Source: Tabrizicola oligotrophica
GTDB lineage: Bacteria; Pseudomonadota; Alphaproteobacteria; Rhodobacterales; Rhodobacteraceae
Reading direction: 5' to 3'
Assembly: GCF_011008935.1 (NCBI RefSeq)
Contig: NZ_JAAIVJ010000001.1
Coordinates: forward strand, 434,001 to 498,000
DNA: 64,000 bases
How positions within the stretch are numbered: position 1 is the first letter of the stretch; each line of letters starts with the position of its first letter. This document shows positions 1 to 8,446 of the stretch, piece by piece. The translations under genes were made by a program, and so were the position numbers. The notes beneath the pieces were generated by a model. That model saw nothing but the letters and a program-made list of their open reading frames with translations, was not told the DNA's origin and did not search any database.

Positions 1-1194
1 GGTCCCCCCCAGCACGACGACCGGACCCGGCATTTCGGCCAGACGCGGAGCCTCTGGCGCCAGCAACACCAGATCGGTCGCCTCGCCGGCGTCCGCCGCC
101 AGCACGCCGGACAGCCGCGCCCAGTCCGCCTCGCGCGCCTCGGGGCTGAGCCGGCCCTCGGCCACCAGCGCCGCCTGCCGGGCCGCCAGGTCTTGCAGCG
201 CCCTGGCAAGGCTGGTCCGGTCCTTGCCCACCAGCCGCAGCTTCAGCCCCGCCGCCAGCGCAAGGCGCGCCACTTCGGCAGCCGGGCCTGCGGTTCCCAG
301 CAGCGTCACGCCGGCAAGCCGCGGTGGCGCAGCGGCCCCCAGCGCCGCAGGCGGCAAGACGGCGCGCTTCTCGGCCCGGAAGGCATGGCGCAGCCCCGCC
401 GCCTCGGGCGTTCCGGCCATGGCCATGGCCTGGGCCTGTTCGAACTGCACCCCCAACTCGATGGGCAACAGCTGGGCTGCCTCGACACAGGCAATCACAG
501 CCTGCGGCGCAGGCAGCCGCCAGCCGTCATGCCGCTTGCGCGCCTCGGTGACGGCGGATTGAAAGGCGACCGGGTCGCGCAACCCCTCGCGCCGCTCGAC
601 TGTCCTGACCAGCGGCCGCGTGGCCAGATCCCGTGCCAGCGCGTCGGCCCTGAGCAGCGGGCGCTGATCGACGACGGCATCGAGAAGGCCCATGGCGAGA
701 GCCTCGACAGCGCTGACCGGCTGGCCTTCGAGCAAGAGCTTGAGCGCGATCGGCGCCCCGACCAGCCGCGGCAGGCGCTGGGTACTGCCCGCCACCGGCA
801 AGAGGCCCAGCGAGATTTCAGGCAGGCCAAGCCGCGCGGCCTCGTGGGCGACCCGGCCATGACAGGCCAGCGCCAGTTCCAGCGCTCCGCCCAGCACATT
901 GCCGTGCAGCGCCGCCACCACCGGCTTTGCCATCGCCTCGATCCGGGCCACCACGGCAGGCAGCGCCGCCCCCGTGACCCGGCCAAGCTCGGCCGGATCG
1001 GAGCCGAGCGAGAAATGCGCGCCTTCACCGGTCAGCACGATGGCGGTGAACCGGTCATCCGCCGCCGCCTCCTGCAGCGCGCGGTCCAGCGCGGCAAGAA
1101 GCGGGGCGTTCAGGGCATTCACCGGGGGACGGTCAAGCGACAGCACCAGCACCGCACCGCGCGCCCGTCGCTGGATCAGCCTTTCCTCGGTCAT
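1..1194 (-). CDS. Enoyl-CoA hydratase / 3-hydroxyacyl-CoA dehydrogenase, FadJ/FadB-like (C-terminus outside window)
   Basis: The frame starts at ATG 1192-1194 and stays open to base 1, so only the first 398 residues are visible. Residues 1-180 form a crotonase domain. GGALELALAC and LPEISLGLLP carry the two glutamates that hydrate the enoyl-CoA, and FSLGSDPAEL is the oxyanion-hole loop. Near residue 295 a second domain begins with VTLLGTAGPAAEVA, where multifunctional beta-oxidation enzymes have the NAD-binding GxGxxG of 3-hydroxyacyl-CoA dehydrogenase; only part of that glycine pattern is kept. Expected role: the hydration and oxidation steps of fatty-acid beta-oxidation in the cytoplasm. 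The family is clear, but whether the dehydrogenase half works cannot be judged from this fragment. Confidence 0.88.
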   Translation of the reverse strand, partial: MTEERLIQRRARGAVLVLSLDRPPVNALNAPLLAALDRALQEAAADDRFTAIVLTGEGAHFSLGSDPAELGRVTGAALPAVVARIEAMAKPVVAALHGNVLGGALELALACHGRVAHEAARLGLPEISLGLLPVAGSTQRLPRLVGAPIALKLLLEGQPVSAVEALAMGLLDAVVDQRPLLRADALARDLATRPLVRTVERREGLRDPVAFQSAVTEARKRHDGWRLPAPQAVIACVEAAQLLPIELGVQFEQAQAMAMAGTPEAAGLRHAFRAEKRAVLPPAALGAAAPPRLAGVTLLGTAGPAAEVARLALAAGLKLRLVGKDRTSLARALQDLAARQAALVAEGRLSPEAREADWARLSGVLAADAGEATDLVLLAPEAPRLAEMPGPVVVLGGT

Positions 1195-1368
1195 CAACCA
1201 CCCTTTCCGCACAAGGCACACGACCCCGGCCATCGGCACCGCAGCCGCGGCATCAGGACCTTGGGCACCGCAACCCCGGACCATTAAGCAAAGGGCCGGC
1301 CAGAAAGGCAATCCCGCCCGACCCGCAACCGGCGCTTTCAGGGCAAGCCGCGGCGGGCCCGCTCCCGG

Positions 1369-1575
1369 TCAGACCGGCATGTTGTCGAAATCGGCCTCGA
1401 TCTCGGCCTCGCTTGCCAGCTGACCGGGCGCCACCGTTCCCGGCATCAGATGCGCGAGCGCCTGCATTTCGGCCGCCAGCAACCTGAGCCCCACCGCCTG
1501 CCCGGCGATGGCAACCTCGGTCAGTTCGCCCGCCAGATGCGCCATCTGTTCAAGTGGATTGTCCTTCTTCTGCAT
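1369..1575 (-). CDS. Small conserved-looking hypothetical protein, 68 aa
   Basis: I do not recognise a named family. The 68-residue product is predicted mostly helical, with leucine/alanine-rich stretches (GLRLLAAEMQALAHL) and an acidic tail (EAEIEADFDNMPV); it has no signal peptide, cysteines or metal motif. A good ribosome site (GGGGAG, 8 nt before ATG) and a 27-nt distance to the upstream DksA-like gene on the same strand suggest co-transcription with it. A small cytoplasmic partner or regulatory protein is possible, but that is a guess from position only. Confidence 0.6.
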   Translation of the reverse strand: MQKKDNPLEQMAHLAGELTEVAIAGQAVGLRLLAAEMQALAHLMPGTVAPGQLASEAEIEADFDNMPV

Positions 1576-1602
1576 CTGAAGTTCTCCCCAGGTTTGTTCA
1601 GC

Positions 1603-1920
1603 CTATGCCGCACAGCTGCGGCAGAACGGCGTCTGCGGCAAAAGATCCAGCCGGTCCTCGCTGATCTCCGCGCCGCACTTGGCGCAGAAGCCGTATTCCC
1701 CGTCCTCGATGCGCTGCAACGCCGCCTCGATCTGGCGCATTTCCAGCTGGCCCGCATTGCCAAGGTCTTGCAGCACCTCGTCGGTCTCGCGCTCGGTGGC
1801 AAGGTCTTCCCAATCCTGCGCATTGTGGCTGTCCAGCTCGGCCTCGATGCCGACGAGCCGGGACTTCAGGTCGGCAAGCCGGGCCTCGAGCTGGGCCTTG
1901 CGTTGGGATGTCGATGTCAT
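1603..1920 (-). CDS. TraR/DksA-family C4 zinc-finger protein
   Basis: The product has 105 residues: an N-terminal coiled coil (about 5-70) followed by a C4 zinc finger with Cys79, Cys82, Cys100 and Cys103. This is the TraR/DksA architecture, shorter than E. coli DksA (151 aa). Such proteins insert the coiled coil into the RNA polymerase secondary channel and tune initiation, often with ppGpp. The coiled-coil tip region is acidic (DWEDLATERETDE) but lacks the exact DxxDxA of DksA. The start at 1920 is chosen over an upstream in-frame one because GGAGG precedes it. It is transcribed divergently from the persulfide dioxygenase gene and probably together with the 68-aa gene downstream. Confidence 0.88.
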   Translation of the reverse strand: MTSTSQRKAQLEARLADLKSRLVGIEAELDSHNAQDWEDLATERETDEVLQDLGNAGQLEMRQIEAALQRIEDGEYGFCAKCGAEISEDRLDLLPQTPFCRSCAA

Positions 1921-2046
1921 GGCGGTCCTCCGTTTGCCCCGAAAGCCTAGTCCGGCGTGCAGGATTTCACCTTGATGCAAATCAACGCCATGACGAAGCC
2001 TTTTCTCGTCCGGTGCCGGATTGGTGTCCTGTCACCGCCGACAGAC

Positions 2047-2066
2047 ATATTCATTCGTTGAAATAT
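2047..2066. promoter_or_regulatory. Imperfect A+T-rich dyad, candidate BigR/SqrR-type operator
   Basis: ATATTC (2047-2052), a 7-nt spacer and GAAATAT (2060-2066) form an imperfect inverted repeat about 50 nt before the persulfide dioxygenase start. The sulfide-responsive ArsR-type repressors BigR and SqrR bind A+T-rich palindromes of the kind ATTC-N8-GAAT, as I recall the published consensus. This copy is one base short in spacing and imperfect in one half. No ArsR gene lies in the window, so the regulator would have to be encoded elsewhere. Confidence 0.35.
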
Positions 2067-2116
2067 CACGCAATCCATCCTACCTTGGCGCCAGAGCCCC
2101 TCCGCAGGAATCTGCC

Positions 2117-2980
2117 ATGACCCCCAAGGTCCACGCCTTCTTCGACGAGGCCACCAACACCATCACCTATCTGGTGCAGGAACCCGAGGGCCGGGCCTGC
2201 GCGGTGATCGATTCGGTTCTGGATTTCGACTATGCCTCGGGGCGGACCGACACCCGCTCGGCCGATGCCGTCATCGCCTTCATCCGCGCCCATGACCTGC
2301 GACTGGAATGGGTGCTGGAAACCCATGTCCACGCCGACCACCTGTCGGCCGCGCCCTATATCCAGGAGGCGCTTGGCGGCAAGATCGGCATTGGCGAGCG
2401 CATTACCGTGGTGCAGGAAACCTTCGGCAAGGTGTTCAACGAAGGCACAAGGTTCCAGCGCGACGGCAGCCAGTTCGACCGGCTGTTCCGGCAGGGCGAC
2501 AGCGTCATGATCGGCCAGATGCGCGGCGAGGTGCTGCACACGCCCGGCCATACCCCGGCCTGCCTGACCTATGTGATCGGCGATGCGGCCTTTGTCGGCG
2601 ACACGCTGTTCATGCCGGATTTCGGCACGGCGCGCTGCGACTTTCCGGGCGGTTCAGCCGAGATGCTGTGGGAGTCGATCCAGAAGATCCTTGCCCTGCC
2701 CGACGCGACCCGGGTGTTTGTCGGCCATGACTACAAGGCCGAGGGCCGCGAGCACTATGCCTGGGAAACCACGGTCGGGGTGCAGAAGGCGCTGAACAGG
2801 CATGTCGGCGCCGGCAAATCGCGCGAGGAGTTCGTCGCCATGCGCCAGGCGCGCGATGCCACGCTGGGCATGCCCCGGCTTATCATTCCGTCCTTGCAGA
2901 TCAACATGCGCGCGGGCCAGATGCCCGAACCGGACGACAACGGCGTCAGCTATCTGCGGGTGCCGGTCAACGGGCTTTGA
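2117..2980 (+). CDS. ETHE1/Blh-type persulfide dioxygenase, metallo-beta-lactamase fold
   Basis: The 287-aa protein has the metal motif HVHADH (70-75), His145 in TPGHT, Asp162 in GDTLF and His204 in FVGHDYK, the ligand pattern of the ETHE1 branch that oxidises glutathione persulfide to sulfite with a mononuclear iron. It is the first gene of a tandem set with two YeeE/YedE membrane proteins and a DUF442 rhodanese. Those are the partners of Blh in bigR operons of rhizobia and Xylella, so sulfide/persulfide detoxification in the cytoplasm is the likely role. The start at 2117 is supported by AGGA upstream; an earlier in-frame ATG would run through the promoter dyad. Another MBL hydrolase function is possible but less likely given the context. 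Confidence 0.88.
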   Translation: MTPKVHAFFDEATNTITYLVQEPEGRACAVIDSVLDFDYASGRTDTRSADAVIAFIRAHDLRLEWVLETHVHADHLSAAPYIQEALGGKIGIGERITVVQETFGKVFNEGTRFQRDGSQFDRLFRQGDSVMIGQMRGEVLHTPGHTPACLTYVIGDAAFVGDTLFMPDFGTARCDFPGGSAEMLWESIQKILALPDATRVFVGHDYKAEGREHYAWETTVGVQKALNRHVGAGKSREEFVAMRQARDATLGMPRLIIPSLQINMRAGQMPEPDDNGVSYLRVPVNGL

Positions 2981-3037
2981 ACCTGCCCTGCCGGCCGGAC
3001 CATCCGCAAGGCGGCCAAAAACATATGGGAGAGATGC

Positions 3038-3466
3038 ATGATACCGCAGGACTGGATCTGGGGCACTGTCGGCGGGCTGATGATCGGCGCCGCGGCCGGG
3101 CTTTATCTGCTGGTGAACGGCCGGATCCTCGGCGCCTCTGGCATCCTTGGTGGGCTGGTCGATGGCACGGGCCGCGACAGCATGGTCGAACGGCTCGCCT
3201 TCCTGTTCGGCACGCTGGCGGTGCCGCCGCTCCTCGTGCCGCTTTATGACAAGGTCGACACCCGCATCACCTCGAACCCCGTCGTCATCATCGCCGCCGG
3301 ACTGCTGGTCGGGATCGGCACGCGGCTGGCCAATGGCTGCACCTCGGGCCACGGGGTCTGCGGCATCTCGCGGCTCGCACCGCGCGGCATTGCGGCGACC
3401 GCGCTCTACCTCTTTGCCGGGGCGGTGTCGGTCTTGCTGTTTCGCCAGATTCTGGGGGTGATCTGA
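3038..3466 (+). CDS. YeeE/YedE (TsuA-type) sulfur transport half-protein, PmpA-like
   Basis: This 142-aa protein has about four hydrophobic segments and the signature [14 protein letters not shown], whose conserved cysteines line the thiosulfate path in TsuA-family transporters. In bigR-type operons two short YeeE/YedE halves (PmpA and PmpB) replace the longer single protein and are assumed to pair in the inner membrane to move a sulfur compound. GGGAGA lies at the expected distance before ATG 3038. The stop shares its last base with the ATG of the next gene (TGATG at 3464-3468), so translation is coupled. Confidence 0.9.
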   Translation: MIPQDWIWGTVGGLMIGAAAGLYLLVNGRILGASGILGGLVDGTGRDSMVERLAFLFGTLAVPPLLVPLYDKVDTRITSNPVVIIAAGLLVGIGTRLANGCTSGHGVCGISRLAPRGIAATALYLFAGAVSVLLFRQILGVI

Positions 3467-3930
3467 TGACAGGCTTCCGCCTTTCCGGCCATGCCGGGCC
3501 GCGCGAGATCGTGGCCTTCGCCACTGGCGCCATCTTCGGCTCGGGGCTTTTGGTGTCGGGGATGATCGACACGCGCAAGGTGCAGGGCTGGCTTGATTTC
3601 TTCGGCGACTGGGACCCGACGCTGGCCTTCGTGCTGGGCGGGGCGGTGCTGCCGATGGTCTTTGTCTGGCGCATCGCCGAGCGGCGCAGGGTTTCAGTCC
3701 TTGGCACCCCGATTCCGTCGCGCACGCCGCCGAAACTCGACCGGGCGCTGGTGATCGGGTCGCTGATGTTCGGGGTGGGCTGGGGGCTGGCCGGACTTTG
3801 CCCCGGACCGGCGCTCGCCTCCTTTGCCATTGGCGGCTGGGGTGGTGCCCTCTTTTTCCTTGCGATGGTCTCGGGTATGGTCATGGCGCCGACGGTGGCC
3901 GGGTGGCTGTCGTCGCGCACAACGTCTTGA
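3466..3930 (+). CDS. YeeE/YedE sulfur transport half-protein, PmpB-like
   Basis: The second half of the pair is 154 aa, with about four membrane segments and the motif GLAGLCPGPAL, the C-terminal-half counterpart of the [11 protein letters not shown] signature in the preceding gene. Both halves together give roughly the helix number of a full YeeE/YedE transporter. The start overlaps the previous stop by one base. Likely role: partner of the preceding gene in moving thiosulfate or another sulfur compound; the substrate is inferred from family and operon, not shown by the sequence. Confidence 0.9.
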   Translation: MTGFRLSGHAGPREIVAFATGAIFGSGLLVSGMIDTRKVQGWLDFFGDWDPTLAFVLGGAVLPMVFVWRIAERRRVSVLGTPIPSRTPPKLDRALVIGSLMFGVGWGLAGLCPGPALASFAIGGWGGALFFLAMVSGMVMAPTVAGWLSSRTTS

Positions 3931-3954
3931 CCTGAACCGCAAGGACAATTGCCC

Positions 3955-4386
3955 ATGACGCTCGACCTTCGCCGCCTGACCCCTGACTATGGCGTCGCCC
4001 CCCAGATCGGCCCGGAGGATCTGGCCGCCGTCAAGGCCGCAGGCTTTGTCATGGTCATCGACAACCGCCCCGACGGCGAGATTGCGCCAGATCTGCAATC
4101 GGATGCCATGGCGGTTGCCGCCCGCGCGGCGGGGCTGGAATTCGTCATCAACCCGGTGACGCCGGGCCAGTTCACCCCCGATCTGGTGGCCCGCCAGCGC
4201 GCGGCGATTGCGGCGGCGGGCGGCCCGGTGCTGGCCTATTGCGCCAGCGGCAACCGCTCCACCATCCTGTGGGAGCTGGTCCATGCCGGCCGGTTGTCGG
4301 TGGACGACATGCTGCAGACTGCGGCGCAGGCCGGCTATTCGCATGAACAGCTCCGCCCGCTGATCGAGGCCTTTGCCAAGACCTGA
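3955..4386 (+). CDS. DUF442 (TIGR01244-type) sulfurtransferase / rhodanese-like protein
   Basis: The 143-aa protein carries CASGNRS, the CxxGxRS phosphatase/rhodanese-like loop in which the cysteine can carry a persulfide. In many proteobacteria this domain is fused to the ETHE1 domain in a single Blh protein; here it is a separate gene at the end of the operon. ATG 3955 is preferred because AAGGA lies 9 nt upstream; a TTG two codons earlier is too close to that site. It probably passes sulfane sulfur between small thiols in the cytoplasm, acting with the dioxygenase encoded at 2117. The gene ends 23 nt from a convergent neighbour. Confidence 0.87.
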   Translation: MTLDLRRLTPDYGVAPQIGPEDLAAVKAAGFVMVIDNRPDGEIAPDLQSDAMAVAARAAGLEFVINPVTPGQFTPDLVARQRAAIAAAGGPVLAYCASGNRSTILWELVHAGRLSVDDMLQTAAQAGYSHEQLRPLIEAFAKT

Positions 4387-4409
4387 GCTGCCGGCGCAAA
4401 GCCCGCCCC

Positions 4410-5390
4410 TCAGGCGCTTTGGCGCAGGGCGGCGGGCGTGCCCTGCACCGCAGCGCTGACCGGCGCGACGGAAACCGGCTGCGGCCGGCCGGGGGCAACC
4501 GCCTCGCCCAGCCGCAGGGCGCGCAGCCCGCGGTTCTGGCCCAGCCTGCCCTCGGCCAGCTTGCGGCCATCCAGCGCCTCGAGACTGACCCGGTCGAGCC
4601 CCGCCATGCCGAGCGGCAGGACATCGCCGACCTGCAGCCCGGCCACCTGCGACAGCGGCATCGTGGCCCGCGTCAGCACCGCGTCCAGGCAGCAGGTGGC
4701 GGCCTCCACCTCTTCGGCCAGCGCCTCGGCAAAGGCGCGCTGGGTCTGCGCCTCGTCGTTCTGGGCGCGCAGGACCGGGCGATGCGGCAGCCGTCCCCGC
4801 CCCTCGGCCGGCAGGATCAGCAGCACCCCGCCGGAGCGCGCGCCTTCGGCAAGATCGACCTCGCATTTCACGATGCGATAGCTGAAATCTTCCAGCATCA
4901 GGCCCAACGGCCGGGGATCGTCGAGAAAAGAGGCATAGCGCCAGCCCCCGGCCCAGACCAGATCGGCCTCCTGCGCCAGCGTCTGTTCCAGATCGGCAAG
5001 TGCTGCGTCCAGCATCGGCGCCACCATGGCGGCATCGGTGCGCGTCGGCTTGCGGCTGGCCAGCGTCGAGGCGCCGGCGTTGACGCGCCCGATGGTCAGC
5101 ACCTCGACCATGGCCTGCAACACTTCGGGCGCGAGGATCAGCACGCCCACCCCCTCGCCCGGACCTTCCAGCACGGCGATCAGCGCCCGGTCCGGTGGCA
5201 GTTCCAGCACTTCGGCCAGACCGGCGCGGCCAAGGGTCAGCGCCCGCACTTCCAGCGCCAGCTTCAGCCGGTCGCGCGCCGCCCGCGCCAGCGCCACCCG
5301 CCAGCCGCGGTCGGCCCCCGGCCCGCCGTCATGATCGTCGGCCCGCGCCGAGGCCAGCTTGCGCCGGATCACCGTGTCTTCGGCTGCCAT
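4410..5390 (-). CDS. FliM/FliN (SpoA) C-terminal domain protein
   Basis: The 326-aa protein has a C-terminal segment (roughly residues 235-300: TRATMPLSQVAGLQVGDVLP then LGMAGLDRVSLEALDG) that matches the surface-presentation/SpoA domain of flagellar switch proteins FliM and FliN. The N-terminal part is FliM-like in length but diverged, and the tail is Pro/Ala-rich. No other flagellar gene lies within tens of kilobases, so it is an orphan C-ring component or a divergent paralogue. The start is supported by a G-rich ribosome site. It lies downstream of the histidine-kinase gene on the same strand, separated by 64 nt that hold an inverted repeat. Confidence 0.75.
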   Translation of the reverse strand: MAAEDTVIRRKLASARADDHDGGPGADRGWRVALARAARDRLKLALEVRALTLGRAGLAEVLELPPDRALIAVLEGPGEGVGVLILAPEVLQAMVEVLTIGRVNAGASTLASRKPTRTDAAMVAPMLDAALADLEQTLAQEADLVWAGGWRYASFLDDPRPLGLMLEDFSYRIVKCEVDLAEGARSGGVLLILPAEGRGRLPHRPVLRAQNDEAQTQRAFAEALAEEVEAATCCLDAVLTRATMPLSQVAGLQVGDVLPLGMAGLDRVSLEALDGRKLAEGRLGQNRGLRALRLGEAVAPGRPQPVSVAPVSAAVQGTPAALRQSA

Positions 5391-5402
5391 GGACCCCCCT
5401 GC

Positions 5403-5426
5403 CTGTGGACTACTCCTTGTCCACAG
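5403..5426. repeat. Inverted repeat CTGTGGAC-N8-GTCCACAG
   Basis: A perfect 8-bp inverted repeat with an 8-nt loop sits between the end of the histidine-kinase gene and the FliM/FliN-type gene, 12 nt before the latter's start codon. It could be a terminator for the kinase operon, an RNA hairpin affecting translation of the next gene, or an operator. It has no T-tract on either side, so a simple intrinsic terminator is the weaker option. Confidence 0.5.
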
Positions 5427-5454
5427 ACTAGGCCGGCACCGGTTGCCAAACCCT

Positions 5455-8166
5455 TTACAGCGCCGCGGCCCGCGCCGATTTCGCCGCAGGTTTCTCCAGC
5501 CGCAACGGCAGCGTCACCCGGAAGGCCGCGCCCTTCTGGCCCGGCAGATAGCTGATCGTCCCGCCGAGATTGACCATGATCTCGCGCACGATCGCCAGCC
5601 CCAGCCCGGCCCCGCCGGCGCGCATCTGGTCGGTCATCCGGGCGAATTTCTCGAAGATCAGCCGCTGGGCTTCCTTCGGAATGCCCTTGCCGTTGTCGAT
5701 GAAATCGACCGTCACACGGCCTGCTTTCTGCCGCACCACGATGCGCAGCAGGCCCGGATCGGCATCGCAATACTTGCGGGCGTTGGAGATCAGGTTGATG
5801 AACACCTGCACCAGACGGTCGGCGTCGGTCATCAGATGCAGCTCTTCGGCCATCTCGTCGCGGCGGATTTCAAAGCTGCGCTCGGGCCGGGTCTGGCTGG
5901 CCGCCTGCACCGCCCGGTCCAGCATCCGCCCGAGATGGGCAAGTTCAAGGTTCAGCTGCACCGTGCCGCTTTCCAGAACCGACAGGTCCAGAAGATCATC
6001 CAGAAGCCGGGTCAGCCGCACCGCCTCGGAATGGATGATGCGGCCGGAATCGGCCACCATTCCCGGCGGCAGGTCGCCCTCGGTCAGGATCTCGGAAAAC
6101 GCCCGGATCGAGGTCATCGGCGTGCGCAATTCATGGCTGATCTGGCTGAGGAAGGCGTCCTTCTGCACCGAAAGCTGGGTCAGCTTGTCGTTCACTTCGC
6201 GCAATTGCCGGGCGGTGCGGGTCAGTTCCAGCTGCTTGGCCTCGAGCTTGGCGGAGTATTCCATGATCTGCGCAGTCTCGTTGGCCACCGCCATCAGGTC
6301 CTCGACCGTCACCGTCGCCCGGCCGAACAGCTGGCTGATCATCGCATGCGCCGTCGCCGCGCCCACCGAACCGGCCAGCTTGCGCTCGGCCTCGGCCAGA
6401 AATTCCGGAGTCAGGTCGGGCAGGAAGCCCTCCTTGCCCTGCGCCCGGGCCTGCGCCTCGAAAAAGGTCAGCGCCTCTTCGCCAAGGATGCGCTGCGCCA
6501 GCGACAAAAGCGCCTCGGGTTCGGCCTGCCCATGGCTCCAGCCCAGCCGTTCGGCCTGGGCCTCGCGGTCGAAGGCGTTGACGAAGGCCACGCCCTGAAT
6601 CCGCTCCACCGGGTCGGGAAAGGTCAGGACCGAGCCCAACGTGAAGGCAATGACGTTGAGCGAGAGCGACCAGAACACCGAATGCACCAGCGGATCCATG
6701 CCCTCGGTGCCGAACAGCGCCCGCGGCCGCAGCCAGCCAAGGCCGAACAGCCCTTCGGAAAACACCTGCGCCGGGATGACCGCGTCAACCCCGAACGAGG
6801 GCAGGAAAAGCGTATAGGCCCAGATCGCCGATCCCGTCACCAGCCCGGCCAAAGCGCCGATCTTGGTGCCGCCACGCCAGAAGATGCCGCCCAGCATCGC
6901 AGGCAGGAATTGCGCCATGCCGGCAAAGGCAATGAGCCCGATCGCCGCCAGTGCCGCCGATCCGCCCGAGATGCGATAGTAAAGAAACCCCAGCGCCAGA
7001 ACGCCGGCAATCGCCAGACGCCGGGTCAGCAGGACCCCGCCGCGCAGGTCGCCCGACAGCGCCGCTGCGGGGCGCAGCCGCAGCCAGAGCGGCATGACAA
7101 GGTTGTTCGAAATCATCGTCGCCAATGCGATGGTTTCCACGATCACCATGGACGTGGCGCTGGAAAACCCGCCAAGAAAGGCCAGCATCGCCAGCGCCCC
7201 CTGCCCCTCGGCCAGGGGCAGCGTCAGCACCAGCATGTCAGGGTTGGTGCCTTCGGGCATGCGCTCCAGCCCGATCACCGCGATGGGCAGGATGAACAGG
7301 CTCATGGCGAAGAGGTAGAGCGGAAAGGCCCAGCTGGCCCGCGCCAGATGGCTTTCGTCGATGTTTTCCACCACCATGACCTGAAACATCCGCGGCAGGC
7401 TGATGACAGCGGCGGCAGACAGCGCGATCAGCCCGACCCAGCGGTCGCTCTGGAAGGTCCAGCCCGGCACTTCGGCGGTGCCGATGTGGTCGATCATCGG
7501 CCCGATGCCGCCGGCAAGGCCCCAGACGACAAAGCTGCCCACCGCCAGCAGGGCGACCAGCTTGACCACCGCCTCGACCGCGATTGCAGTGACGATGCCG
7601 TGGTGCTGTTCCTTGGCGTCCAGATTGCGCGTGCCGAACAGGATGGTGAACACCGCCAGCCCGCCGGCCACCCAGAGCGCGATGTCGGCATGGCCCGGCA
7701 CCAGCCAGGCCTCGGGTGTGTTGCGGGCAAAGACCGAAAAGGACAGCGTGATCGACTGCAATTGCAACGCGATATAGGGCGTCGCCGCGATCACCGCGAT
7801 CAGCGTGACGACGACACCCAGCAAGTTCGACTTGCCGAAGCGGCTGGAGATCAGGTCGGCGATCGAGGTGACGCGCTGTTGCCGGCCAATGCGCACCAGC
7901 TTGCGCAACACCAGCCACCAGCCGACAAACACCAGCGTCGGGCCAAGGTAGATCGTCAGGAACTCCAGCCCCGAGCGCGCCGCATAGCCGACCGCGCCAT
8001 AAAAGGTCCAGGCGGTGCAATAGATCGACAGCGACAGCGTGTAGATCACGGGCGAGCGCAGGAATCCAAGCCGCCCGCGCGCCGCCCGGCTTTCAACGAC
8101 AAAGGCGACAAGGAACAGGAAGATCACATAGACAAGGCAGATCAGGACCAGCAGGTTGAACGGCAT
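5455..8166 (-). CDS. Sodium/solute-symporter-fused sensor histidine kinase (CbrA/CrbS-like)
   Basis: The 903-aa protein starts with a long transporter-like region (about residues 1-500, some 12-13 membrane helices, SSF family). A cytoplasmic linker and short coiled coil follow, then a complete kinase: H-box SHELRTPMTS, N-box INLISNARKYC, G1 DNGKGIP and G2 GAGLGLAI. In CbrA and CrbS this fusion links uptake or sensing of a nutrient to phosphorylation of a response regulator. It is the last gene of a three-gene operon with a receiver protein and a small membrane protein. The input signal cannot be read from sequence; acetate and histidine are the known cases in other bacteria. Confidence 0.92.
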   Translation of the reverse strand: MPFNLLVLICLVYVIFLFLVAFVVESRAARGRLGFLRSPVIYTLSLSIYCTAWTFYGAVGYAARSGLEFLTIYLGPTLVFVGWWLVLRKLVRIGRQQRVTSIADLISSRFGKSNLLGVVVTLIAVIAATPYIALQLQSITLSFSVFARNTPEAWLVPGHADIALWVAGGLAVFTILFGTRNLDAKEQHHGIVTAIAVEAVVKLVALLAVGSFVVWGLAGGIGPMIDHIGTAEVPGWTFQSDRWVGLIALSAAAVISLPRMFQVMVVENIDESHLARASWAFPLYLFAMSLFILPIAVIGLERMPEGTNPDMLVLTLPLAEGQGALAMLAFLGGFSSATSMVIVETIALATMISNNLVMPLWLRLRPAAALSGDLRGGVLLTRRLAIAGVLALGFLYYRISGGSAALAAIGLIAFAGMAQFLPAMLGGIFWRGGTKIGALAGLVTGSAIWAYTLFLPSFGVDAVIPAQVFSEGLFGLGWLRPRALFGTEGMDPLVHSVFWSLSLNVIAFTLGSVLTFPDPVERIQGVAFVNAFDREAQAERLGWSHGQAEPEALLSLAQRILGEEALTFFEAQARAQGKEGFLPDLTPEFLAEAERKLAGSVGAATAHAMISQLFGRATVTVEDLMAVANETAQIMEYSAKLEAKQLELTRTARQLREVNDKLTQLSVQKDAFLSQISHELRTPMTSIRAFSEILTEGDLPPGMVADSGRIIHSEAVRLTRLLDDLLDLSVLESGTVQLNLELAHLGRMLDRAVQAASQTRPERSFEIRRDEMAEELHLMTDADRLVQVFINLISNARKYCDADPGLLRIVVRQKAGRVTVDFIDNGKGIPKEAQRLIFEKFARMTDQMRAGGAGLGLAIVREIMVNLGGTISYLPGQKGAAFRVTLPLRLEKPAAKSARAAAL

Positions 8167-8167
8167 C

Positions 8168-8443
8168 TCAACTGTCGCCCATGTCCTGCGGACCCTGATC
8201 GGTCTCGGGGTCGCCCTCGGCCTCGCTGCGCGACAGGGCCGGCGCCAGCAGGCAGGCGGCCAGAATCAGCAAGGCCCAGACTGCGAAGAGATAGATCGCC
8301 GTATGGGCCAGATTGCCGCTTTGCTCGCCGAAGGCGGGCAGCAACAGCAAGAGCAGCCCGAACACCGGCAAGAGCCGCGCCGCATCGCGCAGCCGCCTGC
8401 GGCGATAGACCGCGCGGGCAAGGAACAACGGCCCCTGCGGCAT
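8168..8443 (-). CDS. Small two-helix membrane protein of the sensor operon, 91 aa
   Basis: The product has a basic N-terminus (RRRRLRD), then two hydrophobic segments (about 24-37 and 48-69) and an acidic tail (EAEGDPETDQ), suggesting a small inner-membrane protein. It sits between the receiver gene (3 nt away) and the kinase gene (its stop is one base before the kinase start), so all three are translated from one message. I do not recognise a named family. A role as an accessory subunit for the transporter-like kinase is inferred from position. Confidence 0.75.
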   Translation of the reverse strand: MPQGPLFLARAVYRRRRLRDAARLLPVFGLLLLLLPAFGEQSGNLAHTAIYLFAVWALLILAACLLAPALSRSEAEGDPETDQGPQDMGDS

Positions 8444-8446
8444 GGC

